DNA of 64,000 nucleotides from Epilithonimonas vandammei (GCF_003860525.1 NZ_CP034161.1:2790001-2854000); one strand, 5' to 3'. Positions 9,758 through 19,071 are shown, counted from the stretch's first letter. Numbers and translations are program-made. The notes: generated by a model not told the origin, from the letters alone.

Positions 9758-10759
9758 ATGAGCAGTACTGACGATAAGAAAAAAGCACTCCAGCTAGTGC
9801 TAGAAAAACTAGATAAAACCTATGGAAAAGGTACCGTGATGACATTGGGAGAAGATTCTGTGGACACTACAATAGAAGTTATTCCTTCCGGATCATTAGG
9901 AATTGATCTTGCTTTAGGTGTTGGCGGATATCCAAGAGGTAGAATTATTGAGATCTACGGACCTGAATCTTCTGGTAAAACAACATTAACGCTTCACGCT
10001 ATTGCAGAGGCTCAAAAAGCTGGCGGAATGGCTGCTTTTATAGATGCGGAGCACGCTTTTGATAGAAATTATGCAGCAAAGTTGGGAATTGATCTGGAAA
10101 ATCTAATTATTTCCCAGCCTGATAATGGTGAGCAAGCCTTAGAAATTGCAGACAATCTGATCCGTTCTGGAGCTATTGACATTGTAGTAATTGACTCCGT
10201 TGCCGCACTGACACCAAAAGCGGAAATAGAAGGTGAAATGGGTGACTCTAAGATGGGACTTCATGCAAGATTGATGTCTCAGGCATTGAGAAAATTAACA
10301 GCAACCATTAACAGAACAAAATGTACTGTTATATTCATCAATCAACTTCGTGAAAAAATTGGTGTAATGTTTGGAAATCCGGAAACTACGACGGGCGGTA
10401 ATGCACTTAAATTTTATGCATCAGTAAGAATTGATATTAGAAAAGCCAGTGCTCCTATTAAAAATGGTGATGAGGCGATCGGTAGTAGAGTGAAGGTTAA
10501 GATTGTTAAAAACAAAGTTGCTCCTCCTTTTAAACAAGCTGAGTTTGATATAATGTACGGTGAAGGTGTTTCTAAAGTTGGTGAGATTCTAGATACGGCC
10601 GTAGATCTTGGAGTTGTAAAGAAAAGCGGATCTTGGTTCAGCTATGATGACACCAAATTAGGGCAAGGAAGAGACGCTGTAAAAGATGTTTTGAAAGACA
10701 ATCCTGAACTCTCCGAAGACATCGAAAACAAAATCAAAGAACTGATCAAACAAAAATAA
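9758..10759 (+). CDS. recA: DNA recombinase RecA
   Basis: ATP-dependent strand-exchange protein of homologous recombination and the SOS coprotease. 333 residues. The Walker A is [10 protein letters not shown] and the Walker B region is [12 protein letters not shown]. Loop L1 ([22 protein letters not shown]) and loop L2 ([21 protein letters not shown]) are intact. The C-terminal lobe is shortened relative to E. coli (353) but normal for Bacteroidota. It is monocistronic, with its own promoter and a shared downstream bidirectional terminator. Confidence 0.98.
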   Translation: MSSTDDKKKALQLVLEKLDKTYGKGTVMTLGEDSVDTTIEVIPSGSLGIDLALGVGGYPRGRIIEIYGPESSGKTTLTLHAIAEAQKAGGMAAFIDAEHAFDRNYAAKLGIDLENLIISQPDNGEQALEIADNLIRSGAIDIVVIDSVAALTPKAEIEGEMGDSKMGLHARLMSQALRKLTATINRTKCTVIFINQLREKIGVMFGNPETTTGGNALKFYASVRIDIRKASAPIKNGDEAIGSRVKVKIVKNKVAPPFKQAEFDIMYGEGVSKVGEILDTAVDLGVVKKSGSWFSYDDTKLGQGRDAVKDVLKDNPELSEDIENKIKELIKQK

Positions 10760-10762
10760 AAG

Positions 10763-10790
10763 AAAATGCGGTGAAGTTCACCGCATTTTT
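10763..10790. terminator. Bidirectional terminator between recA and the barrel gene
   Basis: A stem of AATGCGGTG / CACCGCATT with A tracts on the left and T tracts on the right serves the convergent genes on both sides. Confidence 0.8.
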
Positions 10791-11467
10791 TATTTGAAGA
10801 AATAAGTCAGTCCCAGACTTAGAACTTGTTCAGATTTTTTCTTTTGCGTGTTGGGGTCCATTGTCCAAGCCTCTACAAGATTGGGATAAGCATTTGATAA
10901 TCCGATGTCGTATTTCAAAGCGATTTCCAATTGTCTTTTGTAACTAAATCCGACTCCCGCACCAATTCCTAAATTAAAAGAATTGGCTTTTCCATTAATA
11001 TTCGGATATTCGGGATTAATGATGTTAGGATCATAATAGTCTCTTCCAGCCGGATAATTTTTCACTTTCTGGCTGATGAGAAAGTTGAATCTCGGACCAA
11101 TTAATCCAAAAAACTCCGATTCTGCTTCAGAAAAATAAGCTTTAAAATTAATTGGAACACTGAGATAGTTATTAGCATAAACGGCGTGTTCCATTCCTTT
11201 TGCTTTTTCATATTCTCTATCGCCTCCTTCTCCTGCACCAAAATACAGAGCCTCTGCCTGAATGTAAAACTGCTCGGCAACACCAATAGGCACTTGTGCT
11301 GTAATACCCCCTAAAACAGAAAATCTAGGACCTGATGGGTTATGGGCATTTTTAACTCTGGAATATGTACCTCCAGCCACAAGACCGTATTCGGTTGACC
11401 TGAAATCTATTTGTGCCTTCGAAAAAAATGACATTAAAAATAGAGAACCGAAAAGGATTTTTTTCAT
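10790..11467 (-). CDS. Outer-membrane beta-barrel protein (porin-family)
   Basis: 225 residues with a signal peptide (MKKILFGSLFLMSFFSKAQ, cleavage after AQ). Alternating hydrophobic strands end in aromatic residues (YGLVAGGTYSRV, FYIQAEALYF, GIGAGVGFSYK, LEIALKYDIGL) and the protein closes with LGLTYFFK, the terminal aromatic typical of outer-membrane barrels. It resembles the PorT/OMP_b-brl_2 type of small Bacteroidota barrels; a specific role cannot be assigned. It has its own -7 box just downstream of the sucD terminator. The ATG at 11467 leads directly into the signal peptide. Confidence 0.8.
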   Translation of the reverse strand: MKKILFGSLFLMSFFSKAQIDFRSTEYGLVAGGTYSRVKNAHNPSGPRFSVLGGITAQVPIGVAEQFYIQAEALYFGAGEGGDREYEKAKGMEHAVYANNYLSVPINFKAYFSEAESEFFGLIGPRFNFLISQKVKNYPAGRDYYDPNIINPEYPNINGKANSFNLGIGAGVGFSYKRQLEIALKYDIGLSNAYPNLVEAWTMDPNTQKKKSEQVLSLGLTYFFK

Positions 11468-11492
11468 ATTCGTGTTTTATAAATTTCTGGCT

Positions 11493-11500
11493 CAAATTTA
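11493..11500 (-). promoter_or_regulatory. -7 box for the barrel gene at 10790
   Basis: The minus strand reads TAAATTTG, 25 nt before the ATG at 11467 and directly beyond the sucD terminator. Confidence 0.45.
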
Positions 11501-11504
11501 GACA

Positions 11505-11535
11505 AAAAAAATGAGAAGCTCTACTGGAGCTTCTC
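11505..11535 (-). terminator. Terminator after sucD
   Basis: A perfect 9-bp stem GAGAAGCTC / GAGCTTCTC with a 5-nt loop is followed on the minus strand by seven T residues, 25 bp past the sucD stop. Confidence 0.88.
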
Positions 11536-11560
11536 AAAATATATTATTTATAAAATTGCT

Positions 11561-12433
11561 TTATGATAAAACAGCTGCTACAGTCTTACCAATTTCAGCA
11601 GGAGAATCTACTACGTGAATTCCGTTTTCTTTCATAATTGCCATTTTAGCCTGAGCAGTATCATCTGCACCACCTACGATAGCTCCAGCGTGTCCCATCG
11701 TTCTACCTTTAGGCGCAGTTTGTCCTGCGATGAAACCTACAACAGGTTTCGTAGAACCACTTGCTTTATACCATCTAGCAGCTTCTGCTTCTAAAGATCC
11801 TCCAATCTCTCCAATCATTACCACAGCTTCAGTTTCAGGATCGTTAATAAACAATTCTAAAGCTTCTTTTGTTGTAGTTCCGATGATTGGATCACCACCA
11901 ATTCCGATAGCCGTAGAAACGCCATATCCAGCTTTTACAACTTGATCAGCTGCTTCATACGTAAGTGTTCCGGATTTTGAAACGATACCTACTTTTCCTT
12001 TTTTGAAAACAAAACCTGGCATAATTCCGATTTTTGCTTCATCCGAAGTGATGATACCAGGACAGTTCGGACCGATCAAACGAACATCTCTATCTTGGAT
12101 ATAATCTTTTACTTTCACCATATCAGCAACAGGAATTCCTTCCGTAATACATACAATCACTTTGATTCCGGCTTCAGCGGCTTCCATCACAGCATCTGCA
12201 GCAAAGGCAGGCGGTACAAAGATAATGCTCACGTTGGCTCCAGCTTTTTCTACAGCTTCAGCAACAGAATTGAAAACAGGCTTACCAAGATGCTCTGTCC
12301 CACCCTTTCCAGGGGTTACTCCTCCGACAACGTTGGTTCCGTAATCGATCATCTGGCCTGCATGAAAAGTACCTTCGTTACCTGTAAATCCTTGTACGAT
12401 AACCTTAGAATCTTTGTTTACTAATACTGACAT
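11561..12433 (-). CDS. sucD: Succinate--CoA ligase, alpha subunit
   Basis: Alpha subunit of succinyl-CoA synthetase in the TCA cycle. 290 residues, full length. The CoA-binding Rossmann fold is seen in [20 protein letters not shown] and [14 protein letters not shown], and the phospho-histidine loop in [21 protein letters not shown] and [11 protein letters not shown] are also conserved. The beta subunit gene (sucC) is not in the window. It lies downstream of the lpxD paralog with its own -7 box and a strong terminator, so it is probably monocistronic. Confidence 0.97.
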   Translation of the reverse strand: MSVLVNKDSKVIVQGFTGNEGTFHAGQMIDYGTNVVGGVTPGKGGTEHLGKPVFNSVAEAVEKAGANVSIIFVPPAFAADAVMEAAEAGIKVIVCITEGIPVADMVKVKDYIQDRDVRLIGPNCPGIITSDEAKIGIMPGFVFKKGKVGIVSKSGTLTYEAADQVVKAGYGVSTAIGIGGDPIIGTTTKEALELFINDPETEAVVMIGEIGGSLEAEAARWYKASGSTKPVVGFIAGQTAPKGRTMGHAGAIVGGADDTAQAKMAIMKENGIHVVDSPAEIGKTVAAVLS

Positions 12434-12475
12434 TTTTTATTATAATTTATTGATTTTACAAAGTTTTGTTATTCG

Positions 12476-12483
12476 CAAAAATA
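12476..12483 (-). promoter_or_regulatory. -7 box for sucD
   Basis: The minus strand reads TATTTTTG, 42 nt before the sucD ATG. Confidence 0.45.
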
Positions 12484-12542
12484 ACGATAATAATTCAAAA
12501 CTTTCTTGCTATTGAAGATTTTTTGAATTAATTAAATATGAT

Positions 12543-13445
12543 TTACTTCAGATTTTTGAGTTTGACTTCTTTTCTGAGATACTCGCGAAATTCTTCTGCT
12601 ATTGGACCGAAATAAGTTCCTTTTTTAAGATTTCTGTTTACACCTGCTTTGGCAAGAAGAACAGTTCCTTTTTCAACTCTTACACCAGAAGCCATTCCTA
12701 CTTGACCCCAAATTGTCACTTCATCTTCGATAATACAGCATCCCGCAATTCCCGTCTGCGAGGCTATCAGGCATCTTTTTCCAACCACTGTGTCGTGACC
12801 TATCTGGATTTGATTGTCAAGAATACTGCCTTCCCCGATAGTTGTAGAAGCCGTTACACCACGGTCAATCGTGCAGCAATTGCCAATTTCCACATTATTT
12901 TCTATAACAACGTTTCCTACAGAAATCATTCTATCGAAGTTGCCGTTCAGCTTTCTATAATAAAAAGCGTCGCCTCCAATAACTGTATTAGCCTGAATCA
13001 CAACGTTATCACCAATTACCGTTCTATCTCCCAGCACAACATTTGGAAAAATGTGCGCGTTTTTTCCTATTTTCACATCATTCCCAATAACTACGGATGG
13101 ATGAATAAATGTTCCGTCACCTACTTCCAAATCGTGAAGTTCCTCTTTGAAATTAGAAATTCTTGTAAAATGGGTATTGATTCTATTGAAATCCCGAAAA
13201 GGGTCATCCGAAACTAAGAGTGCTTTTCCGGCAGGACTGTCTACTTCTTTGTCGATTAAAATAACCGTTGCCGCAGATTTGAGTGCTTTGTCATAATATT
13301 TTGGATGATTAACAAAAACAATATCACCTGGCCTAACCATATGGATTTCATTGCTTCCCAATACTGGAAAACTCTCGTTTCCAATGTATTTTGCACCGAT
13401 AATTTCGGCAATAGTTTTTAAAGTCTGAGGTTGATTAAAAGTCAT
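12543..13445 (-). CDS. LpxD-like UDP-3-O-acylglucosamine N-acyltransferase paralog
   Basis: 300-residue left-handed beta-helix acyltransferase with the LpxD layout: an N-terminal domain of ~100 residues (ending in the LLVSDDPFRDF region) and then hexapeptide repeats such as IHPSVVIGNDVKIGKNAHI. The histidine region expected to be catalytic reads IQIGHDTVVGKRCLIASQTG. It is shorter and more divergent than the LpxD at 16418-17437 and has a Cys-rich coil (IGNCCTIDRG, IAGCCIIEDE). Both copies in one cluster is common in Bacteroidota. It may acylate a different intermediate or be a specialised duplicate; this is inference. Downstream of efp. Confidence 0.85.
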   Translation of the reverse strand: MTFNQPQTLKTIAEIIGAKYIGNESFPVLGSNEIHMVRPGDIVFVNHPKYYDKALKSAATVILIDKEVDSPAGKALLVSDDPFRDFNRINTHFTRISNFKEELHDLEVGDGTFIHPSVVIGNDVKIGKNAHIFPNVVLGDRTVIGDNVVIQANTVIGGDAFYYRKLNGNFDRMISVGNVVIENNVEIGNCCTIDRGVTASTTIGEGSILDNQIQIGHDTVVGKRCLIASQTGIAGCCIIEDEVTIWGQVGMASGVRVEKGTVLLAKAGVNRNLKKGTYFGPIAEEFREYLRKEVKLKNLK

Positions 13446-13473
13446 TTTGATAAATGATTTTAAATTTATTATT

Positions 13474-13508
13474 AAAAAAGAAAAAGCTGGAAGATATAAC
13501 CTCCAGCC
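13474..13508 (-). terminator. Terminator after efp
   Basis: GCTGGA and TCCAGC arms are followed on the minus strand by a T-rich run (TTTTTCTTTTTT), 20 bp past the efp stop. Confidence 0.65.
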
Positions 13509-13526
13509 TATAACTGCATCGAATTT

Positions 13527-14090
13527 TTACTTCACTCTTTCTAGATAAGAGCCGTCTTCAGTATTAACTTTGATTTTGTCGCCTGGTTCTATAAAAAGCG
13601 GAACCATTACCCTTGCACCTGTTTCTACTATTGCATTTTTAAGAGCGTTGGTAGCTGTGTTTCCTTTCACACCCGGATCAGCTTCTATTACCTCTAGATA
13701 TACAGTTGGTGGGATTTCTGCAGAAAGTGGCACTTCATCTGCTTCTTTTAAAATAATGGTTACTTCTTCTCCCGCTTTCATAAACTGAGAATTTTCAATC
13801 ATTTCTTTGTCAAGATAGATTTGAGAAAAGTCATCATTGTTCATAAAATGGAATCCGTTATCATCTTCATAAAGATATTGGAATTTTCTAGTAATTACTT
13901 TTACCTCATCTATTTTATGACCTGCGGAAAACGTGTTATCCACCACTTTTCCGTTGGTTACGGATTTCAATTTTGTTCTTACAAACGCTGGACCTTTTCC
14001 TGGTTTTACATGCAAAAATTCGATGACTTTGTAGATGTCATTGCTAAATTCTATACAAAGGCCTTTTTTGATATCGTTACTTGTTGCCAT
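13527..14090 (-). CDS. efp: Elongation factor P
   Basis: Relieves ribosome stalling at polyproline. 187 residues with the three beta-barrel domains of EF-P. The N-terminal KOW-like domain includes the loop KPGKGPAFVRTKLKSV, where the tip residue is Lys (position ~32), the form modified by beta-lysylation in other bacteria. The C-terminal OB domain has the signature KGNTATNALKNAIVETGARVMVPLFI. It lies between lpxA and the second lpxD-like gene, a placement seen in related genomes. No EpmA/EpmB genes are in the window. Confidence 0.97.
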   Translation of the reverse strand: MATSNDIKKGLCIEFSNDIYKVIEFLHVKPGKGPAFVRTKLKSVTNGKVVDNTFSAGHKIDEVKVITRKFQYLYEDDNGFHFMNNDDFSQIYLDKEMIENSQFMKAGEEVTIILKEADEVPLSAEIPPTVYLEVIEADPGVKGNTATNALKNAIVETGARVMVPLFIEPGDKIKVNTEDGSYLERVK

Positions 14091-14183
14091 TAAGTTTTAT
14101 ATTCTCTTTATTATTATAATTTGTATAAATGTTAAATCATAAAGTCTAGTTATTACTTTCAATTTTATGATTCAAAATATTTC

Positions 14184-14972
14184 TTATTCTTTTGTTGATC
14201 CGTAACCTTTTACGATTCCTCTGGGTGAGTTTTGGATAAAAGTTATGATTTCGTCTCTTTCCATCGTAGGGAGCATTTCTTTTTCGATATACTCGATGGC
14301 TTGGGTGGTGTTCATCTTCATTTGGAAAATCGCTCTATAAATTTTCTGGATTTCAAAAATTTTATCATTTGTAAATCCCCTTCTTCTAAGCCCTACAGAA
14401 TTAATACCTGCGTAAGAAATTGGCTCTCTTGCAACCTTAACATAAGGTGGAATATCTTTTCTGATGAGTGAGCCTCCTGAAATCATAACGTGCTTACCTA
14501 TTTTTCCGAACTGTTGAACTGCGGACAGTCCTCCCATCACCACAAAATCACCAATCTCCACGTGACCTGCAATACCGCATCCGTTAGCTATTATAACATT
14601 ATTCCCAAGTACACAATCGTGTGCCACGTGAGAAGTTGCCATAATCAGGCAATCATTTCCCACTTTGGTATAGCCCAATGCTTTTGTTCCCCGGTTAATG
14701 GTTACGCATTCCCTAAGCGTTGTATTATCACCAATAATGGTCTGGGTATCTTCTCCATCGAATTTCAGATCCTGCGGAATAGCTGATATCACTGTCCCAG
14801 GAAAAATTTTGCAGTTCTTCCCAATTCTTGCGCCATCCATTATCGTTACATTGGAGCCAATCCAGGTTCCTGCTCCGATGACCACATCTGAGGCGATAGT
14901 TGTGAATGGTTCTACGGTTACATTTTTACCGATTTTTGCGCGAGGATCTACTGCTGTAAGCTGGTGAATCAT
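14184..14972 (-). CDS. lpxA: Acyl-ACP--UDP-N-acetylglucosamine O-acyltransferase
   Basis: First committed acylation of lipid A synthesis, using 3-hydroxyacyl-ACP. 262 residues. N-terminal hexapeptide repeats form the left-handed beta-helix (TVEPFTTIASDVVIGAGTWI and onwards). The catalytic His lies in IMATSHVAHDCVLGNNVIIAN. The C-terminal helical domain is seen at GLRRRGFTNDKIFEIQKIYRAIF. It starts only 3 bp after the lpxC/fabZ stop, so translation is tightly coupled in the lpxD-lpxC/fabZ-lpxA operon. Confidence 0.97.
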   Translation of the reverse strand: MIHQLTAVDPRAKIGKNVTVEPFTTIASDVVIGAGTWIGSNVTIMDGARIGKNCKIFPGTVISAIPQDLKFDGEDTQTIIGDNTTLRECVTINRGTKALGYTKVGNDCLIMATSHVAHDCVLGNNVIIANGCGIAGHVEIGDFVVMGGLSAVQQFGKIGKHVMISGGSLIRKDIPPYVKVAREPISYAGINSVGLRRRGFTNDKIFEIQKIYRAIFQMKMNTTQAIEYIEKEMLPTMERDEIITFIQNSPRGIVKGYGSTKE

Positions 14973-14975
14973 AAA

Positions 14976-16370
14976 TTACATTTTATTTTTTGCAACCTGA
15001 GCCATCAGCTCACCTTCTACAACTACGCTGTCACCAACATATCCGTAGCCTTGCATATGAACAATTCCCCTTCTGATAGGTTCCATCAATTCGATCTTGA
15101 AGATCACCTGATCACCGGGAACTACTTTTTTCTTAAATTTTACATTATCCATCTTTACAAAGTAAGTGGAATAATTTTCAGGATCTGGGACATTGGCCAA
15201 AACCAAAATTCCGCCTACCTGTGCCATGGCTTCTACCTGAAGTACACCTGGCATTACTGGTTCTTTCGGAAAGTGTCCGACAAAAAAAGGTTCGTTCATG
15301 GACACATTTTTTAGTCCAACCACATGTGTATCAGACAATTCTAAAATCTTATCTACCAACAGAAACGGTGGTCTGTGTGGCAAAAGTTTCATAATTCCAT
15401 TGATATCGAAAACAGGCTCAGCCTTGAGGTCGAAATCAGGAACATTTTTTCTTTTCTGCAATTTGTATTGTCTGTTTAATTTTTTTGCAAACTGAGTGTT
15501 CACAAAGTGTCCTGGTTTATTGGCAATTACCCTTCCTTTGATTCTTACACCAACAAGAGCTAAATCTCCGATGACATCTAATAATTTATGTCTCGCAGCT
15601 TCGTTTGGAAAGTTAAGGTTTAGGTTATCCAAAATTCCGTTCGGGCGGATAGAAACTTCATCTTTTCCAAAAGCAACTTTCAGTTTTTCCAAAGTTTCTG
15701 GTGTCAATTCTTTATCTACATAAACGATAGCGTTGCTGATGTCACCTCCTTTTATGAGATTGGCGTCTAGTAACTGTTCCAATTCATGAAGAAAGCTGAA
15801 AGTTCTGGCTGGTGCAATTTCATCCCGGAACTCGGAAATATTTTTCATACTGGCATTTTGGGTACCCAAAACTTTGGTCCCAAAATCTACCATCGTGGTA
15901 ATTTCGTAATCGTCTGCAGGTATCACAGTCAGTTCAGAACCAGTTGACGGATCAATATAGTTCATCACTTCTTTGATGACGAGATATTCTCTCGGTAAAT
16001 CCTGCTCTACAATGCCTACTTTTTCAATAGCTTCTACAAAGAATTTGGAAGAACCGTCTAAAATTGGTGGTTCCGCGCTGTTCATTTCCAAGATTGCATT
16101 GTCGATATCCATCCCAACAAGAGCTGCCAATAGATGTTCGCAAGTATGGATTTTGACTCCCAGCTTCTCAAGAGTAGTTCCTCTTTCTGTGGTGGTTACG
16201 TAGTTTACATCCGCTTCTACCTGCGGACGTCCTTCCAGATCAGTTCTTACGAACACAAATCCGGTGTTTTCCTTTGCCGGTTTAATGGTCAGATTAACTT
16301 CTCTTCCTGTGTGAAGACCAATTCCAGAAAGCTGGATGTCTTCTTTGATGGTTTTTTGTTTATCACTCAT
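14976..16370 (-). CDS. lpxC/fabZ: Bifunctional LpxC deacetylase / FabZ dehydratase
   Basis: 464-residue natural fusion typical of Bacteroidota. Residues ~1-310 are the zinc UDP-3-O-acyl-N-acetylglucosamine deacetylase: KEDIQLSGIGLHTGREV, HTCEHLLAALVGM with zinc His, LNFPNEAARHKLLDVIGDLAL with the His/Asp ligands and KPGHFVNTQFAKKL. Residues ~318-464 are 3-hydroxyacyl-ACP dehydratase: IMKLLPHRPPFLLVDKILEL and the active-site HFPKEPVMPGVLQVEAMAQ with His and Glu. The fusion places lipid A commitment and fatty acid dehydration in one polypeptide. Directly between lpxD and lpxA. Confidence 0.97.
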   Translation of the reverse strand: MSDKQKTIKEDIQLSGIGLHTGREVNLTIKPAKENTGFVFVRTDLEGRPQVEADVNYVTTTERGTTLEKLGVKIHTCEHLLAALVGMDIDNAILEMNSAEPPILDGSSKFFVEAIEKVGIVEQDLPREYLVIKEVMNYIDPSTGSELTVIPADDYEITTMVDFGTKVLGTQNASMKNISEFRDEIAPARTFSFLHELEQLLDANLIKGGDISNAIVYVDKELTPETLEKLKVAFGKDEVSIRPNGILDNLNLNFPNEAARHKLLDVIGDLALVGVRIKGRVIANKPGHFVNTQFAKKLNRQYKLQKRKNVPDFDLKAEPVFDINGIMKLLPHRPPFLLVDKILELSDTHVVGLKNVSMNEPFFVGHFPKEPVMPGVLQVEAMAQVGGILVLANVPDPENYSTYFVKMDNVKFKKKVVPGDQVIFKIELMEPIRRGIVHMQGYGYVGDSVVVEGELMAQVAKNKM

Positions 16371-16417
16371 TGTATTAGTTTTGAGGCGGGAAGAATGACT
16401 TCTTTCTCCTGAGACTT

Positions 16418-17437
16418 TTACTCTGATTTTTTATTTTCTAATTCGTTTATTCTTTTGACAATCTCCGTAAAATTTCGGAAATGAACATAGTTTCTTCTGT
16501 AATCGCCGTAATTGATTGCAGGCGAGCCATACAATATTTCTCCATCTTTAGCTGATGAATTGACACCACTCTGAGCCTGTATCTTTACCTGATTTCCTAT
16601 TTTGATATGACCAACAATACCAACCTGTCCGCCAATTTGATTCCAGTCACCGATAACCGTAGAACCTGCAATGCCAGCCTGTGCAGCAATTACATTATTT
16701 TGTCCGATCTTCACATTGTGAGCAATCTGTATCAGATTATCAATCTTAGTTCCTTTTCCAATAATGGTTGAACCAATCGTTGCTCTGTCAATACTGCAAT
16801 TGGAACCGATTTCTACATCATCCTCTATAATGACATTTCCCAGTTGAGGAATTTTTTTGAAACCTTCCGCTGTCGGCTGGAATCCGAATCCGTCTCCGCC
16901 AACTACCGTGTTGGAATGAATCACACAATTGTCTCCAACGATACAATAATCATAGATTCTAGCACCGCTGTCAATCTTACAATTTTTACCGATTTTCACT
17001 CCTTTACCAATGTAAACATGAGGAAAAATCTGCGTGTTATCACCAATTTTCGCCTTTTCTGAAACATAGGTAAATGCACCAATGTAGACACCTTCGCCTA
17101 CTTTTGCAGTTTCATGAAAAAAAGAACCTTCTTCTATTCCCGTTTTTCTGCCCTGCATTTCCTGATAAAGATTCATCAGAACCTGAAAAGAAAGATAAGC
17201 ATCTTCTACAGCTATAATCACTGGATTGTAGGCTTTGTCCTCCAACAGATTTTCAGAAACGATGAGAACGGCACAGTCTGTATCATCCATATAATGAGCG
17301 AAACGACTTTGTCCCACAAAAGATAAGTGGCCTTTCTGGCCATTTTCGATTGGAGAAACACCTGTAATAAATGTGTTTCCGTCTCCAATGATCCTTCCGT
17401 TTATTAAACCGGCAATCTGCTCTGCACTGAATTCCAT
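16418..17437 (-). CDS. lpxD: UDP-3-O-(3-hydroxyacyl)glucosamine N-acyltransferase
   Basis: Adds the N-linked acyl chain in lipid A synthesis. 339 residues from the ATG at 17437. An upstream TTG at 17446 is rejected because it lies inside the -7 box. The uridine-binding N-domain (residues ~1-100) is followed by hexapeptide repeats. The catalytic His is in LIQIAHNVKIGQNNVIAAQAG, and GGDGFGFQPTAEGFKKIPQLG is the conserved LpxD loop. It is the first gene of the lpxD-lpxC/fabZ-lpxA set. The very short distance from promoter to ATG suggests a leaderless transcript. Confidence 0.96.
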   Translation of the reverse strand: MEFSAEQIAGLINGRIIGDGNTFITGVSPIENGQKGHLSFVGQSRFAHYMDDTDCAVLIVSENLLEDKAYNPVIIAVEDAYLSFQVLMNLYQEMQGRKTGIEEGSFFHETAKVGEGVYIGAFTYVSEKAKIGDNTQIFPHVYIGKGVKIGKNCKIDSGARIYDYCIVGDNCVIHSNTVVGGDGFGFQPTAEGFKKIPQLGNVIIEDDVEIGSNCSIDRATIGSTIIGKGTKIDNLIQIAHNVKIGQNNVIAAQAGIAGSTVIGDWNQIGGQVGIVGHIKIGNQVKIQAQSGVNSSAKDGEILYGSPAINYGDYRRNYVHFRNFTEIVKRINELENKKSE

Positions 17438-17443
17438 AGTTTG

Positions 17444-17451
17444 CAAAGATA
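17444..17451 (-). promoter_or_regulatory. -7 box 6 nt upstream of lpxD ATG (leaderless candidate)
   Basis: The minus strand reads TATCTTTG, with only CAAACT between it and ATG. In Bacteroidota transcription starts about 4-7 nt after this box, so the mRNA would begin at or next to the start codon. Confidence 0.6.
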
Positions 17452-17501
17452 AATATTTTATTAATTATCTCTTAAATTTTTATAACGATTCAAAATTAGT
17501 T

Positions 17502-18725
17502 TTACTTCGAATCCCAAATTTCTCTAGGACAGTAGAAAATATACTTCTTGGTAGGGTTTTCCATACAGCCGAATAGTATTTGATTTTCTGACTCTTCCAG
17601 CTTTAGTTTGTTTCCATTTTTATCCATCAGGTAAATTGGTTGTTTTTCTGTATCATAGGGCAATAAAGATCGAGAAATCTGCCCTACCAATTCTTCTCCA
17701 TTGTCAATCCCGAAATATTGATTCACTTTTTCTATATTTTGTTTCAAAAAGTCTTCAGAAAAAGGTTTCGATGAAATGATACTTTTCGGAAACTCTCTGT
17801 AAATAACTGTTCTGCATAGTTTTGCAAGTATAAAATCTTCGTTTTCCGTCCAGACTTTTATAGCCTGAAACACGTCCATATCATCCAGCATTGTAAATCT
17901 TCTGATATCTTCTTCTGTAGCTTCATCAAATTGATTCTTGACTAGAAAATATTTCAAATTAGACGGTGCTTCCAAGTCGACATTTTGTGATACAAGAAAT
18001 TTTGCTCTGTTCAGGATGTGGACCAAAATATGTTCTGCCAAAGCTGCTGTTTTATGGTAATAAACCTGCCAGTACATAAACATCCTGGCCGTGAGATAGT
18101 TTTCAATTGAATAGATACCTTTCGTGTCTATCACCAGCTGCTCCTCGCTCACATTCATCATAGAGATGATTCGCTCCACATTCACGCTGCCTTCGGAAAC
18201 GCCTGTGTAAAAGCTGTCCCGCTTCAGATAATCCATCCTGTCTACATCCAGCTGGGAGGAAATCAACTGATTGAAAAACATCCTGTGGTATTTCCCCTGA
18301 AACATTTCAATGGCGAGATCCAGTTTTCCTTTGAATTCTTTATTCAGCCGGTTCATCAGTAAAATCGAGATTTTCTCGTGATGCCAGTCGTCCATCAGCA
18401 TATTTTCCAAAGCGTGCGAAAACGGTCCGTGACCAATATCGTGCATTAGAATCGCCAGCATAGCCGCCTTTTCCTCATCTTTTGAAATCTTCACACCTTT
18501 CAACTTCAATGTCTCCAATGCTTTGAACATCAGGTTCATTGCTCCTAAAGCGTGATGAAACCTGGTATGTTTTGCGCCGGGAAAAATGAGTGAAAGCAGT
18601 CCGGTCTGGGAAATTCTTCTCAACCTTTGGAAATAAGGATGCTCGATAATATCAAATAAAATCTCGTGAGGAATTTTGATAAATCCGTGAACCGGATCAT
18701 TGATGATTTTCAGTTTGTTTTGCAC
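17502..18725 (-). CDS. HD-domain phosphohydrolase (dNTPase-like)
   Basis: 407 residues, cytoplasmic. The N-terminal HD domain has IINDPVHGFIKIPHEI, FQRLRRISQTG, H in TRFHHALGAMNLM and the metal-binding pair in LMHDIGHGPFSHALE, the pattern of the YdhJ/SAMHD1-like dGTPase-related family. SSQLDVDRMDYLKRDSFYTGV is also characteristic of that family. The metal ligands are intact, so it should be an active phosphohydrolase, but the substrate cannot be read from sequence. It has its own -7 box 22 nt upstream; monocistronic. Confidence 0.9.
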   Translation of the reverse strand: MQNKLKIINDPVHGFIKIPHEILFDIIEHPYFQRLRRISQTGLLSLIFPGAKHTRFHHALGAMNLMFKALETLKLKGVKISKDEEKAAMLAILMHDIGHGPFSHALENMLMDDWHHEKISILLMNRLNKEFKGKLDLAIEMFQGKYHRMFFNQLISSQLDVDRMDYLKRDSFYTGVSEGSVNVERIISMMNVSEEQLVIDTKGIYSIENYLTARMFMYWQVYYHKTAALAEHILVHILNRAKFLVSQNVDLEAPSNLKYFLVKNQFDEATEEDIRRFTMLDDMDVFQAIKVWTENEDFILAKLCRTVIYREFPKSIISSKPFSEDFLKQNIEKVNQYFGIDNGEELVGQISRSLLPYDTEKQPIYLMDKNGNKLKLEESENQILFGCMENPTKKYIFYCPREIWDSK

Positions 18726-18747
18726 AATTGATTAGTGATGATTGATA

Positions 18748-18755
18748 CAAAAATA
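18748..18755 (-). promoter_or_regulatory. -7 box for the HD-domain gene
   Basis: The minus strand reads TATTTTTG, 22 nt before the ATG at 18725. Confidence 0.45.
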
Positions 18756-18811
18756 GGGAAATTTTTAGTGGTATTATGTAATAATTAATAGAATGGAAAT
18801 CAAACTTTCAC

Positions 18812-19057
18812 TTAGTAAAATAAATAAACGTAATTATTATAATTTGTATCAAAATTAAATTTAGATAGTTTTTCAATTTTAATGATTTGAGATTCATTTA
18901 ATGGATATGATAAATATGAATTGTCATCATTTTCTTCAGCAACAATAATATTTTTTAATTCATTAATCTCAAATATAGAAATATCAAATTCCTTTACAAA
19001 TTTTATGTAATAAGATTTTGCAGGATTTACTACCTCTATTCCATAGACCTCACTACT
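18812..19057 (-). pseudogene. 5'-truncated gene remnant, family unknown
   Basis: An open frame of 81 codons runs on the minus strand from an in-frame stop (TAG at 19060-19058) to a TAA at 18812, with no ATG, GTG or TTG near its beginning. The reading is protein-like: PAKSYYIKFVKEFDISIFEI then NIIVAEENDDNSYLSYPLNE. It ends in NYNNYVYLFY. AT content is higher than in the neighbouring genes. It follows the lipid-kinase stop by only 14 bp. Best read as the surviving 3' end of a small accessory gene that lost its 5' part by deletion. The family is not recognised. Confidence 0.4.
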
Positions 19058-19071
19058 CTAAATTATTTTTA

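Noticed and set aside
17438-17446. Longer lpxD from a TTG at 17446
   Set aside because: The TTG is part of the TATCTTTG promoter box; the ATG at 17437 starts the conserved MEFSAEQIA sequence.
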